DNA of 64,000 bases from positions 15,731,178 to 15,795,177 of the forward strand of contig NC_080051.1 of the NCBI RefSeq assembly GCF_026212465.1. Direction: 5' to 3'. This document shows, piece by piece, positions 45,621-56,253 of this stretch. Numbering within the stretch: the stretch's first letter is position 1; every line of letters starts with the position of its first letter. Origin of the DNA: Amaranthus tricolor (lineage: Eukaryota > Streptophyta > Magnoliopsida > Caryophyllales > Amaranthaceae). The notes beneath the pieces were generated by a model. That model ran no database searches. It was given only the letters and a program-made list of their open reading frames with translations, and was not told the origin of the DNA. The translations under genes were made by a program, and so were the position numbers.

Positions 45621-45694
45621 TGCTCTTGTTGAGAGTCGAACTCAAGACCTCCCGCTTACTAAACGGGTGCTCTAACCAACTGAGCTACAAGAGC
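45621..45694 (-). tRNA. tRNA-Thr (AGT)
   Basis: On the minus strand a 74-nt tRNA runs from GCTCTTGTAGCTCAGTTGG to CAACAAGAGCA, with a perfect acceptor stem (GCTCTTG with CAAGAGC). The anticodon loop is TTAGTAA, so the anticodon is AGT. The TpsiC arm is TTGAGTTCGACTCTCAA. It is identical to the gene at 47408-47481. No intron. Confidence 0.92.
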
Positions 45695-45812
45695 ATCTTG
45701 ACTTCATTACTTCTATTTATTTTGTCTTTTTGTTGCCTTTGAACAATATATCAGTTATTGCAATCAATTGAGAGTTTTTTATTAAAATCCGATCCCAATT
45801 TTAATATTGTAA

Positions 45813-45887
45813 GGTGTCGTGGTGTAGTTGGTTAAAACACGTCAGTCTATCACAATGAAAGTTTCGGTTCAAGTCTGGACAACGCCA
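45813..45887 (+). pseudogene. tRNA-Val relic
   Basis: Aligns with the Val gene at 50621. An insertion in the D-loop (GTTAAAACAC), an altered anticodon loop (CTATCAC) and mismatches in the TpsiC stem suggest it is non-functional. Confidence 0.75.
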
Positions 45888-46106
45888 ATATATTATTTTA
45901 CTTTTCCAAATTTATTACTGTTTCATGCTATTTTGCTACTCAAGCTACGCTATATAGTTTAGTTCTATTCAGTTGATTTTATCTACCCCTTCATGGCTTC
46001 ATGTCTACAACTGACATTTTTTTACAAAACATATCACTATTTGGGACTTGTAATTGAGGAGGGAGGTGTACGAAAATTACAACTTATGAAGGTTAGATTT
46101 GTAGAG

Positions 46107-46160
46107 TGGTTGAGCGGACGGTAGTTGGTCAACCACATGATCCTTATGTTATTTGTCTTA
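46107..46160 (+). pseudogene. Degenerate tRNA-Tyr fragment
   Basis: GTAGTTGGTCAACC and ATGATCCTTATGTTA echo the anticodon arm, intron and 3' half of tRNA-Tyr. The rest is not recognisable. Confidence 0.4.
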
Positions 46161-46189
46161 TAATGATTTCTATAATCACACTTCAAGAA

Positions 46190-46275
46190 CCGATCTTAGC
46201 TCAGTTGGTAGAGCGGAGGACTGTAATTGGTCAAACAAATGATCTGGGTTGCTCTTTCAAATCCGGCAGGTCAGA
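46190..46275 (+). pseudogene. tRNA-Tyr relic, near complete
   Basis: The 5' half and the GTA anticodon match the gene at 39268. The anticodon stem and variable region (ATGATCTGGGTTGCTC) and the acceptor stem (CCGATCT with AGGTCAGA) are damaged. The downstream sequence also matches 39356-39440, so it arose by segmental duplication rather than RNA-mediated copying. Confidence 0.75.
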
Positions 46276-47400
46276 TTTTGTTGTCTTTTAATTTTTTTTT
46301 TCATATTTCCAAGATATGATGATCTTCTTCTTGGACAACTCCTGATGCTGTATATTGTATTCATTTATTCTTGAGACATGTGTAACCACATTAGAAATTG
46401 GTGTTTCTTCCAATTAAGATTATATTTGTATATGATAGGTTTTCTGCATCCGATTTACCGGAATCGTCATAAACTCAGTAAGTTGAGCGAAGAACTGTAG
46501 TTGAACTGGTCAATTTGGTTATCCATGCATTGAAAGTTTTATCAGGGAGATTAAATTTTTATTAAACTCGATTTTTTCTACTTTACACTACAGTCTTTAT
46601 TTTTTCAGCTAGTGTTACAAATCATTTTTATATCCCTTCCAAATGGTATCATGTAATGATTTGGTATGTGATGAATTTTCTGAATCCAATACTAGAAATA
46701 CCTTGATTAGTAGTCAGAATAGAACACTGTTTCTGGTTGGTGAACCAATGGGTTAATGGATTCTTTCTTCTTTTACAGATGGAGAACGTTTACTTATCAG
46801 TTGTGAATGATCACAATAACTTGTTAATGGATTCTCTTCTTCACTGACTCGGCCTTAGACTTTGGCATACTTGGTTGGAGTCCGACAGAGTTTCAAGATA
46901 AGGATTGTTTTCACTGTTGGCTATACAAGGCAGTAGCCATAAAATACAACCTTGACATATAAAATAAATTATTAATGCCTACCTTCTCTGTGTTGAATTT
47001 GATGGTCTGCTTTGATCTACGAAATCCTATGTTTATAAAATGTTGATTTTCCTCTATTTAATCAGGATGGGTGTAGTTTTGCAGTGTCTGAAATTCACGC
47101 TGCACTCAAACCCCCAGCAGCCGAAATGGTATTCTGATCCTTAAAATTTAGCATTGCAGCCAGAGAGTAGCAAGGAGACACCCTTAGCTTGTTATCCTGG
47201 TGAGCTTATTAACATTCAAGTACAGCTTTCTTGTTTATGTTACACTTGCTGCCTTTTCTGGTGGTGATTTACTGGCATTCTTATCATCCTGGCAACATTC
47301 ATTGCTTATTTCTTGTTTGTGGAGTGAATGAACTTAAACAATAGGCATTATCATGTCTAAAACGTAAAAGCTAAAAGATGTCCCAGGGTGGTCATTACGT
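46276..47400. other. Duplicated tRNA-flank spacer, no gene seen
   Basis: 46276-46700 parallels 39356-39771, including a very degenerate Tyr-like relic at 46461-46552. From about 46700 to 47340 there is T-rich, intron-like sequence without a supported exon. Confidence 0.45.
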
Positions 47401-47407
47401 CGATTTA

Positions 47408-47481
47408 TGCTCTTGTTGAGAGTCGAACTCAAGACCTCCCGCTTACTAAACGGGTGCTCTAACCAACTGAGCTACAAGAGC
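47408..47481 (-). tRNA. tRNA-Thr (AGT), second identical copy
   Basis: Identical over all 74 nt to the gene at 45621-45694, with similar flanks (AAGCTAAAAGATGTCCCAG on one side). The pair is part of a duplication of about 1.8-kb spacing. All stems pair and it is likely functional. Confidence 0.92.
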
Positions 47482-47601
47482 ATTTCGACTTCATTCCTTA
47501 TTTGACTTGTCTTTTCCTAGCCCTTGAACAATATGGTATTTATTAAAAGACTTTTTTTTATTGGAGCACCTCATGTAATGTGATCCCAATTTTAATATTG
47601 T

Positions 47602-47652
47602 GGTGTCGTGGTGTAGTTGGTTATCACGTCAGTCTAACTCCGGGCGACGCCG
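47602..47652 (+). pseudogene. tRNA-Val relic with 23-nt internal deletion
   Basis: GGTGTCGTGGTGTAGTTGG through GTCTAAC matches the Val gene exactly, then jumps to TCCGGGCGACGCC. The missing 23 nt covers the 3' anticodon stem, variable loop and most of the TpsiC arm. Confidence 0.85.
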
Positions 47653-47916
47653 AATTTATATTTTATTTTTTCATATATTTATTACTGTTTCATGCTACAT
47701 TACTATTTATACTATGCGAGCATATAATTTAGTTCTATCAGTTGATTTAATTCACCCCTTCATGGCTTCATGTCTACAATTGATATTTTCCTACAAAACA
47801 TATCACTATTTGAGACTTATAATTGAAGATGGAGGTGTACGAACGTTACAACTTATGAAGGTATTGAAATTTTGGGGTACTTATTAGCTTGGCTTTAGCT
47901 GGTGTGCATACTCTCC
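47653..47916. other. Duplicated spacer
   Basis: 47683-47870 matches 45913-46090 and in part 50717-50880 (TTTATTACTGTTTCATGCTA, TTTAGTTCTA). No coding. Confidence 0.5.
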
Positions 47917-48030
47917 AATTATAACTATAAAGAGTATCCTTACTCCTGTAGTGTATTTGGTTCAGAAAAATAATTATAACTATAAAGAGTATCCTTACTC
48001 CTGTAGTGTATTTGGTTCAGAAAAATAATT
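47917..48030. repeat. Direct tandem duplication, 55-bp unit
   Basis: Two adjacent and essentially identical copies of AATTATAACTATAAAGAG...TTGGTTCAGAAAAAT. A single related copy exists at about 50916-50960. Confidence 0.85.
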
Positions 48031-48319
48031 ATTTTCTGGGCTGCTTTTACATTATTAATATTAATACCTTTTGTGAAAAAAATTAGGCCAAGATTTTGCT
48101 TACTGAAGTTTTAAAAATATTCTTTCCTTTGTAATTAATTTCAACCTTCAAAAAAATGAAACAGATATGAATGTCCATAGCTATCTTCAACCCTTCAGCA
48201 ACGAAAAAAGAAAAGAAAAAATTTAGTTCTTCATTTTACAAACGAAATTATGTTAAAATTGCCGTTAAATTCTCCTTAATATACATTAGAAAAACATATA
48301 GGCAAGATGCATCCATGGC

Positions 48320-48832
48320 CAAAAGTAGGCCTGTCAAACAGATTAGGTTGGGCTAGGTTCGAGTTCAGGTTATATTTAAACAGGTCAGAAAACCGTTGAC
48401 CCAAACCCAACTCGTTTAGTTAATTGGGTCGAAAATTACAACGTTGACCCGACCTGCAACAGATCAGGTCGACCTAATTTCAACCCACTTAACCCGTTTA
48501 TAGTTTTTTGTTTTCATTTTAAGGTTTTTAACATTTTATTGAACTTTATGTTTTTTTTGTTCATTTTGTATTTAATATGAAAAATAAGAAAATATTAAAT
48601 AAAGTTTAGGTTATACTTATTTATTTAACTCAGAATTAACACGTTTTATTAAATAAGTTATACAAGTTTGTTTCAGGTTAAAAAATTTTGACATAAATCT
48701 AACTCATTTAATAAACAGATCAGGCTGAATTGACCCATTTAATTAATTGGGTCAAAAATTTTAACTCAAAATTACTTATTTCGAATTAAGTTCAGATCGG
48801 ATTAGCAATTCGTGTCAACTTTTGTCATGCCA
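48320..48832. mobile_element. hAT-like non-autonomous element, degenerate
   Basis: The left end GGCCTGTCAAACAG is followed by dense GGTTGGGC, GGTCG and ACCCGACC words. The right end, inverted, is GGCATGACAAAAGTTGACACG. The ends agree in GGCxTGxCAAA. A target duplication is not evident. Confidence 0.45.
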
Positions 48833-50268
48833 AGTCCTTCCACGTTGCCTATCAATATTGCTTTTAAACACACTCTGACAAAGACAAAAAAAAATTATTC
48901 CAACACATTGTAAATTAACCCTAAAGAAAAAAAAAAAGTTAAGAGACAAAGACAAAGGGAATACAATTAAAAGTGCCAGCAAAAATGTCATCTAAATTGT
49001 TGTAAGAAAAATGTAAAGTAACTTTAAACAAAAAAAAAAAATTGAGTAACACACCGTTCTTTTCCTATGTATATCTTCTTACATTTCAATTTTCAATCCC
49101 AATTCTTATAGTAAACATTTCAGACATTACATTATTACTATTTTTATTCGATATATTTCTTATTCCAACAATAAAATCATGGATAAAAGTCGTGTTTTTA
49201 TGCAGTCAATTTGGTTAATCAATAATTCAACCCCAAATTAAAATTATTTCTCCCTTTGATATCATAATTTTTAGTCGACTTAAACTTTCAATTGATCTTT
49301 TCTTCAAACTTACCATAAGATTTCGTAAATAAAAAAATTAAAAAAAAAAAAACCCAACCTCAGAATTATCGATTGAATTATTTTGATCTTGGCTTGAAAC
49401 TTATAAAGAGACTTATCAAATAAAAACAAAATCTCATGTAAATGCTTCTACCACAATGCAAATGAACTTTGAATTTAGAAATTGGACGTCCAAAATGTAA
49501 ATTTTGTATTATTAATGTTCTCTTGAAAATTATCAATGTAAATTACAGCTCAATTAGTCAAACACATTGTAAAATAACTTTGAACAACAACATAAATTGA
49601 AGACTAACGCAGGCAACTGACGCATTAGCTGCTACCGTCCCACCTTAGCCAATTGAAACTTCGCACCGTTCACTTAATTGAACGGTCCTACAATTTATTA
49701 TCTTCCCAAAACTAAGTAATTGTTTTCCTTCTACATTATGATTACTAACAAATAACAATGCAATAATCTAACTCCATGCTTTGTTAATTAGGGAAAAGAA
49801 ATAGATGTAATTTATTGGAGTAAATTGTTGAACAATAAAATGAGAAAACGAAATTACTTTGACCATAGATTTCCCGAATGCTAACAAAAACCCATTAAAA
49901 TTCTTCCAGCAAACTGCAAATTAAATTCGACCAACAAAAAAATGGAGTCAATTACTTGTCCCCCCATGCCGAACAGTTTGTTTTCTTCAGATAAATATTT
50001 TGAATCATAGTTCTACTTATACCTGAAATTGATATGAAACAGTGTTTCCATACTCCTTAATATCATGAATTACATACTCCCCACAACAGGTAAGCAAGGT
50101 AATTAAAGCCACAACAATCAAATTCACAAAACCCACCGTAAACCCTAGATCTAAGCAATGTAATTGAAAGATTTAAAGCCTTAACAATTAAATTGTTAGT
50201 ATATAATACAGTAAAATGAACACTTAACCAAACTCATGAATGAAGAAAAAATAAAGCTAATCATTCTC
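48833..50268. other. No recognisable gene; possible intron
   Basis: AT-rich spacer. On the minus strand 50080-50268 reads like an intron: a donor GTAAGAGAATG near 50276 and a pyrimidine-rich acceptor-like TCAATTTCAG near 50025. No coding exon is supported. Confidence 0.35.
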
Positions 50269-50480
50269 TTACCTGAGAGACTTAATACTTAAAGAAACAA
50301 ACAAATAGAGAAAATTGGGTAAGAGAGAGAGGAGAAGCAGACTGAGAAAAAGAGGGAATGGATAGGGATAGCAGGAGGAAGAAAAGAGGAAATGAGTTTG
50401 GGATGGCTTTGAGGTTTGTGGACTATGAAGGGCAGATGGCGGTTCATAAGGGAGGTTACTGTTCATCCATAGAGAGTAAA
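50269..50480 (-). other. Possible untranslated first exon (minus strand)
   Basis: On the minus strand a CT-rich tract (CTTCTCCTCTCTCTCTTACC) leads to TAAGTCTCTCAG/GTAAGAG, a strong splice donor. Such leaders are typical of plant 5' UTR exons. A 65-codon frame here is low-complexity (Leu, Ser, Phe, Pro) and probably chance. No downstream gene can be named. Confidence 0.25.
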
Positions 50481-50620
50481 ATGAACAGTAGTGAACAGTG
50501 TTGGCATGCGCGTTTTGTTAATTGTAATAGATAACAGATGTTATTCATTAAAATGCAATCAGTTGAGACTTTTTTATTGTATAGATTTAATATAAACAAT
50601 CTCAATTTTCATACTGTAAT

Positions 50621-50694
50621 GGTGTCGTGGTGTAGTTGGTTATCACGTCAGTCTAACACACTGAAGGTCTCCGGTTCGAGTCCGGGCGACGCCA
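50621..50694 (+). tRNA. tRNA-Val (AAC)
   Basis: 74 nt from GGTGTCGTGGTGTAGTTGG to GGGCGACGCCA. The acceptor stem GGTGTCG pairs with CGACGCC, and the anticodon stem TCAGT pairs with ACTGA. The loop CTAACAC gives anticodon AAC. The TpsiC arm CCGGTTCGAGTCCGG is perfect. Relics of the same gene at 45813 and 47602 share its flanks. Confidence 0.92.
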
Positions 50695-51344
50695 ATATAT
50701 TATTTTACTTTTCCAAATTTATTACTGTTTCATGCTATTTTGCTACTCAAGCTACGCTATGCCTATACAGTTTAGTTCTAGTTCAGTTAATTTTATTCAC
50801 CCCTTTACATTGATTTTCCATTGTATTGTCTACAAATGACATTTGGGATTTTTAAATGAGGATGTAGGTATTGTATTTTTGGGGTACTTCTGAGCTGGCG
50901 TGCATACTCTCCAGTTATAAGGAGTTTCCTGACTCCTGAAGTTTATTTGGTTCAAAAAAATGAAATACCAAAGGGATTAGCGGCCTTGGATTGTGAAAAC
51001 CAAAATAATTCACAAGTTGTTGAATAAGAATTAGACAGTTTCATTGAAATATACACCTTATACATGGATTAAATAGCTCAACTCATACATACATAATAAA
51101 CTCCTTATTTGAGGTCGTTTCAGCAAGATACGATCTCTCACTAGAGTAACTTAAAATAATAATTGTCCAGCTACTTTTACATCATTGATGTTATATATGT
51201 TATATACCTTTTGTGAAAATATTAGGTCAAGCATGTTGTTAACTAAATTTTTTTTAAGTATTATTTTTTTACTGTAATATGTCCATAAGTAGTTATTCAC
51301 AATATCTCTATGTATTTTGTTAAGTATGTTAACTAAGTACTTGC
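50695..51344. other. Duplicated tRNA flank, then spacer
   Basis: 50700-50960 matches the flanks of the Val relics at 45.9 and 47.7 kb. The rest is AT-rich with no supported feature. Confidence 0.45.
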
Positions 51345-51485
51345 TAGGGATGTAAAAAAATTGACTCAACCTGTAATACCGTTCGAAATCAACTTGTATT
51401 CGACTCGTTGGTTGACTCGAAGTACAGTGGCCAGTAATCGACCGAAACTCGACTTGATGTTGACCCGTAACTCGACATGTACCCA

Positions 51486-52004
51486 AAGTTATTAAAATCA
51501 GGATTCTAATTAGAATCGTTTAGAGAGGTAGAATCAAATCGGTATAATCAAATCGTAGGATCATAAGATTCTACAATAAACCTAAATTTGCTATTTATCA
51601 TAATATTTTCATCTCAAAGGTTTGAGTTTATGATTTAAAGTTTTATTCAATTCATTTTTAAGAATAAAATGAAAGAAACAATTAATAATTATCTTGAATC
51701 TTCATACAAATGAAGCAATTTATTTTTTAAAATTTATGATGTTGGATCGTTGAATCGAAAGAAAAATTAATGAAAGATGAAACTCTGAAAAAATAATAAA
51801 AATTAAGAATAAATTTGTAGAATCGCATCGCTTAATCGTAAGATCGGTGAATCGTGTTATGATTCTACCTCTACAAATTTTATTGTAATTAGAATCAAAA
51901 GATTCTACCAGCTTACGATTCTACCTACAATTCAAATCGCTCGCTTTTTTTTGGATCCTAAAATCGTAGAATCGTAAATTAGAATCGTGATTTTAATAAT
52001 CATG
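51486..52004. mobile_element. MITE 1 of a tandem pair, 519 bp
   Basis: The left end AAAGTTATTAAAATCAGG pairs with the inverted right end ATTATTAAAATCACG. It is preceded by CATGTACCC (51477-51485) and followed by CATGTTCCC (52005-52013). The interior is full of GAATCG and CGATTC words. Nine-base target size suggests a Mutator-type mechanism. Confidence 0.65.
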
Positions 52005-52013
52005 CATGTTCCC

Positions 52014-52745
52014 AAGGTTGTTAAAATTGAGATTTTACTTTGAATCAAAAGCAGCTCTCAGAATTAGATCGTAAAGTCGAATCGTAAAATCGATCGATTC
52101 TACAAATTTTGCAGGCTTAAGACGTAATTATTGTTTGTATGTATTTTTGAGATATTTTCAATGTAAAATACACTTAGATTCATTTTTATCCATCATTTTT
52201 GCAATAATTCATAAGATATCTAATTCTATCACTTAACAAAAAACTGACAAATTGACTTAGAGTCTAGTCAATCTACATAAATCTAGACAAATAGGGTGCG
52301 CACACTAATTTTCACCACTAAGAAACTTATTTTCCAGTATTTTAAATTTAAGTGCATTATAAAAATCACTTACAATAGGGTAGGGGAAGAATGACTTAGA
52401 AATTTGAGTAGATATGAACAAGAAGAAAAATGATAGAATAATTGCAGAATGACAAATAGAGGTGAAAAGAAGATGTGAAAAGATGTTTCTTCTAATTTAA
52501 AAGTATCAAATAGGTCGAGAATTGTCACATGGCCTATAATATTTAAGAATTTTCGCTTGAAATGCCCATTTTGTAAAACGATACGATTTTACGATTCTAC
52601 GAGTTTACCGATTTTAACCTATTCTAACGATTTTGCCAACGATTTTACCCATGACCTATTTTAACCTCGATTCAACTTGATAGGTGTAATTGGAATTGTA
52701 AAATCATACGATTTTACGATCCAGGTCGCGATTTTTACAACTTTG
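52014..52745. mobile_element. MITE 2 of a tandem pair, 732 bp
   Basis: The left end AAGGTTGTTAAAATTGAG pairs with the inverted right end AAAGTTGTAAAAATCGCG. It is preceded by CATGTTCCC and followed by CATGTACCC (52746-52754). Same GAATCG-rich composition as MITE 1. Confidence 0.65.
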
Positions 52746-53035
52746 CATGTACCCGATTATTTTAGACCCATAATCGACCAGCACCCGACTCGAGAACAAC
52801 CCACACCCGAGATTGACTCGATAATGTGGTTAACCGAATTCAATTTGCACCCGACCTGTTACAACTGGAACCCGTCTTTAACCCGATAGGTACTCGACAT
52901 AATCCCACTCAAAATGACCCATAATCAACACCTCGAGATTAACCCAACAATGTGGTTAACCGAACACGAAGACCGGACTTGTTACAACTCGAACCTGCCT
53001 TTAACCTAATAGGTACTCGAATTGCTGCTTTGTGA

Positions 53036-53504
53036 GTAGTTTTGAGAAAAAATAATTGAATACCCTCAAAAACATTATGGAGTAGTTGAGTTTTAAGGAA
53101 TGGTTATTGGGAATAAAGGTGAGGAGTAATGGAAATGAAAAGTAGAACCTAACGGTTAGCCGTGTCATTCACTAATTTGTACTTGATTTTTATTATTTTG
53201 TGTCACTTTTTATTTTAATTTATATCACTTAATTTATTTTATTTTAATTTTGATAATGGCGTTACTCTTTTTATTTTTTGAAAGTAAATTTCTAAATATT
53301 ATTCTTATAATAATAATTATCATTATTATTATTTTAGACTTTGTCCATGTCATTTAGTCTTATTAGCTTTTAGCACAAATACTAATAAAATGATCATAGT
53401 GAATTAAAATAGTGGGATATTTATAAATAAAAGAAAATATATAAAATCAAAATTAATGAGATCATACAAGTAAAAGAATTTCTAATTTATATTGTGTAAG
53501 TTTG
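53036..53504. other. No recognisable gene
   Basis: AT-rich spacer with TTTTATTATT and ATTATTATT tracts. Confidence 0.4.
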
Positions 53505-53830
53505 TTTAGCTGAACCAAGTTTAGTTTCGAAAAAAATAAATATTTAATTCAACTGAATCAAATTTTTTAAGCCAAAATTTAGTTTTATTGAGCTGCATCA
53601 AGGTTTGTTCATTTAAAAAAAAGTTTAGTTCAAGGACTTCAAGTATAGTTTAGCTAAAGATAAGTTTGATTCAGCTGAAATAAGTTTTGTTTATCTAAAA
53701 ATAGTTTGATACAGCTCCATCAACAATATTTACATAAAATGTAATTAGATTTAGCTGTATCAAGTTTAATTCAACTAATAATAAGTTTGATGTAATTGAA
53801 TCAAGTTTAGTTTAGCTAAAATTAAACAAC
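53505..53830. repeat. Degenerate tandem repeat, about 30-36-bp unit
   Basis: Around nine imperfect units vary on AGCTGAATCAAGTTTAGTT and CAACTAAAAATAAG. They are too diverged for an exact unit length. Confidence 0.55.
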
Positions 53831-53984
53831 AAATGCAGGCCCAGAATTAAATTTTACCGAATTTATCTTAGGCTAAACCAAATATATCTAGTAATCGACA
53901 ACTTAATTAACTGACTACAACTCGTCATGCTCCAATCACAAAGATTTCTAATTAAATAAATTTTATAATAAACATAAAGTTCAT

Positions 53985-54425
53985 TTGACGTAAAACTCAA
54001 CTAAATTGGATTTTAATCGACCCGAATCCAGAGAATAACCAAATGCGCAACTAAAAAATGATATAATCGATCCAAAGTCAACCCGAACCAAAATAACCCG
54101 AATTAATGTTAAACCTAAAACAAAAATGACCTTACCCATAGTCTAACCGAACTCGATTCGACCTGCAACATAACCGATTTGGATCCGAATTGTATTAACC
54201 GAACCCGATACAAATCCAAACTGAAATGGATCTGATCCGAAAACGAAACTGACCCGGTGTTTTATTATCTCGATATAGACCCTTACCCGATTGGACCCTT
54301 AATCGAATCGACCCGATTCAAAGCGCTAAATCACCTGGAAAACCCGAACCCGAGAATATCTGAACCCGATAAAATTTGACCCAAAAGCCGACCAAATAAC
54401 CGAATTTACAGCTCAAGTAACACTG
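53985..54425. mobile_element. hAT-like subterminal region (ACCCGA-rich)
   Basis: Dense ACCCGAA, AACCGA and GACCCG words, of the same style as the ends of the 16.9-20.9-kb hAT in inverted sense. No terminal repeat or target duplication was read. Confidence 0.4.
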
Positions 54426-55053
54426 TAAGAAGAAAAGTTTTTGCTCCTAATTTTGATTATAATGTTTTTGCTCAAATAACCGAATGGTGGTGGGAGTATT
54501 ATTTATTTAATCTATTTATTTTGCTTATAATGTTTTTTATTTTTTCATTTTTATATTACCAAAAAAATGTATTATTGCTTAAAACAATGATTTAAAAGTC
54601 ATAGGATAATAATTAATTAAAAATATGCACAGGAATTCATCTAATATCAATTAAAAAAAATATACTACAAAAATCCACTGTTATATTAGTATGTTGGTTT
54701 TAGCATTAAACATGTTTATTGTATTTTAAACTATTAAATCATACATAAAAAATAAACTTTCAAGAATTTATATTTCTCAATGTATTTCAAAATAAATAAA
54801 TCTGTTTTAAGTGTTTATTGGGGAGGGTAATGACTCAAATCCAATTTCTTTCGGGCATTTTTATGTTATTATCATGTTGGTTGTTACATTTCATATTTTA
54901 TCTCAAAACGTTGATGTTTAGTATTTCTTTATTGATTTCATTTGCTCTTAAATATATTTAAAACTTTTGGTTCAACAACTTGTATCATTGTAGTGGTTGT
55001 ATTTTTTTTTTTTAATGTTTTTTAATGTTGGTCTTTGTCTAACCTAAAAATAA
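54426..55053. other. No recognisable gene
   Basis: AT-rich spacer. Words at 54495-54620 (TTATTTAATCTATTTATT, AAAACAATGATTTAAAAGTC) recur at about 55525-55625, a diverged local duplication. Confidence 0.45.
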
Positions 55054-55055
55054 TA

Positions 55056-55322
55056 CTCCCTCCTATTCAGCTTATGTGTCCTATTTTCTTTTATGGTCAA
55101 GTCACCTTAATTGTTCCATTTCTATTTTTGGTATAGGTTTTTGACTTTTATGCCTTTAGTAGTTTTATCCTATTTTCAATTATATCATCCATTACCCATA
55201 CTAATTTTCCTTTCTTACATTAAAAACCATAATACCACTCTCTTTCCTACCCTTAGGGTCTCACTTTTAACTCTCCTTAAAATCCGTAAAAAGCCAAATG
55301 GAACTCCTAAGGTGAATAGGAG
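55056..55322 (+). mobile_element. Stowaway-type MITE, 267 bp
   Basis: Begins CTCCCTCCTATTCA and ends TGAATAGGAG, flanked by TA on both sides. TA targets and CTCCCTCC termini mark Tc1/mariner-type Stowaway MITEs. Its relative at 55982-56251 lies in the opposite orientation. Confidence 0.82.
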
Positions 55323-55324
55323 TA

Positions 55325-55979
55325 AGTACGAGAAGTTATGGATCCCAAATATGAGTATTGCCGAAGACGACCTATTACTTCGGCCTCTGGTTCACATTTT
55401 ATCCTGAAAGAAATTTTCCCATAAATTTGTAATTTTTAAATTATCACTCCCCTCTCTAATTTTGTTTCACCGGGAGCCAATATGGTTTTCGACTTTTTCT
55501 TACAATAATTTTATTGATAATTTTACTTATTATTTATTTAATCTATTTATTGATTATAATTTTTTTTATTTTTTGTATCACCAAAAATTATATCATTTCT
55601 ATAAAATAATGATTTAAGAGTCAAATAATAATATAATAATTACATATATCATAAATGATAAATTGTGATTTATGAGTAATTTATCAATTAAAAAGTCAAA
55701 AGATTTCTTATTAGTTGTATTTCATAGTATCATAAAAAAAATCTATAATAATAAATTTTCTTTTAATTTAATGGGTAAAATGTGTATTAATTTTTGAGAT
55801 ATTCAAAAGCTGAATCATTATTTATCAAAATCATCTCTCTGAAATTTTTATCATAGTTTTCTGCTGGAGCAAAACAAAAAAAACAGTTGTTTCCGATCGG
55901 CTTCAAATAAAATAAAGCATTCGTGTGTTTCAAGATTTCGTCATTTAAACCATTTACTATTCTTTTACGTATAACATAT
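55325..55979. other. No recognisable gene, between two MITEs
   Basis: AT-rich spacer. It includes the diverged duplicate of 54495-54620 noted at 54426-55053. Confidence 0.4.
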
Positions 55980-55981
55980 TA

Positions 55982-56251
55982 ATCCCTCCTATTCACCTTA
56001 GGAGTTTCATTTGACTTTTTACGGATTTTAAAAAAAGTCAAAAGTGAGACCCTAAGGGTAGGAAAGAGAGTGATATTATGAGTTTTTAATGTAAGGGAGA
56101 AAATTAGTATGGGTAATGAAGGGTATAATTGAAAATAAGATAAAGCTACTAAGGGCATAAAAGTAAAAAACCTATACCCAAAATAGAAATGGAACAATTA
56201 AGGTGACTTGACCATAAAAAAAATGAGACACATAAGCTAAATAGGAGGGAG
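55982..56251 (-). mobile_element. Stowaway-type MITE, 270 bp, inverted relative
   Basis: Same family as 55056-55322 in reverse, with high similarity over the full length. It is flanked by TA and ends in ATAGGAGGGAG. Confidence 0.82.
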
Positions 56252-56253
56252 TA

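Larger units (their letters stand above)
51345..53035. mobile_element. hAT-like element with GACTCG and ACCCGA words, split by MITEs
   Basis: The left side starts near GCTAGGGATGTAAAAA (TAGGGATGT-type hAT end) with dense GACTCG and CTCGAC words. The same composition resumes after 52754 (ACCCGACTCGAG, TAACCCGATAGGTACTCGA). Two direct blocks, AATGTGGTTAACCGAA and TAGGTACTCGA, repeat at about 52823 and 52950. The right terminus is not clear. Two MITEs sit in its middle. Confidence 0.5.

Noticed and set aside
45813..45887. Functional tRNA with anticodon ATC
   Set aside because: The loop could be read that way, but D-loop insertions and broken stems, plus clear descent from the Val(AAC) gene, make it a relic.
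48320..48832. 8-bp target duplication around the hAT-like element
   Set aside because: Flanking bases do not match convincingly in any register, so the boundaries stay approximate.
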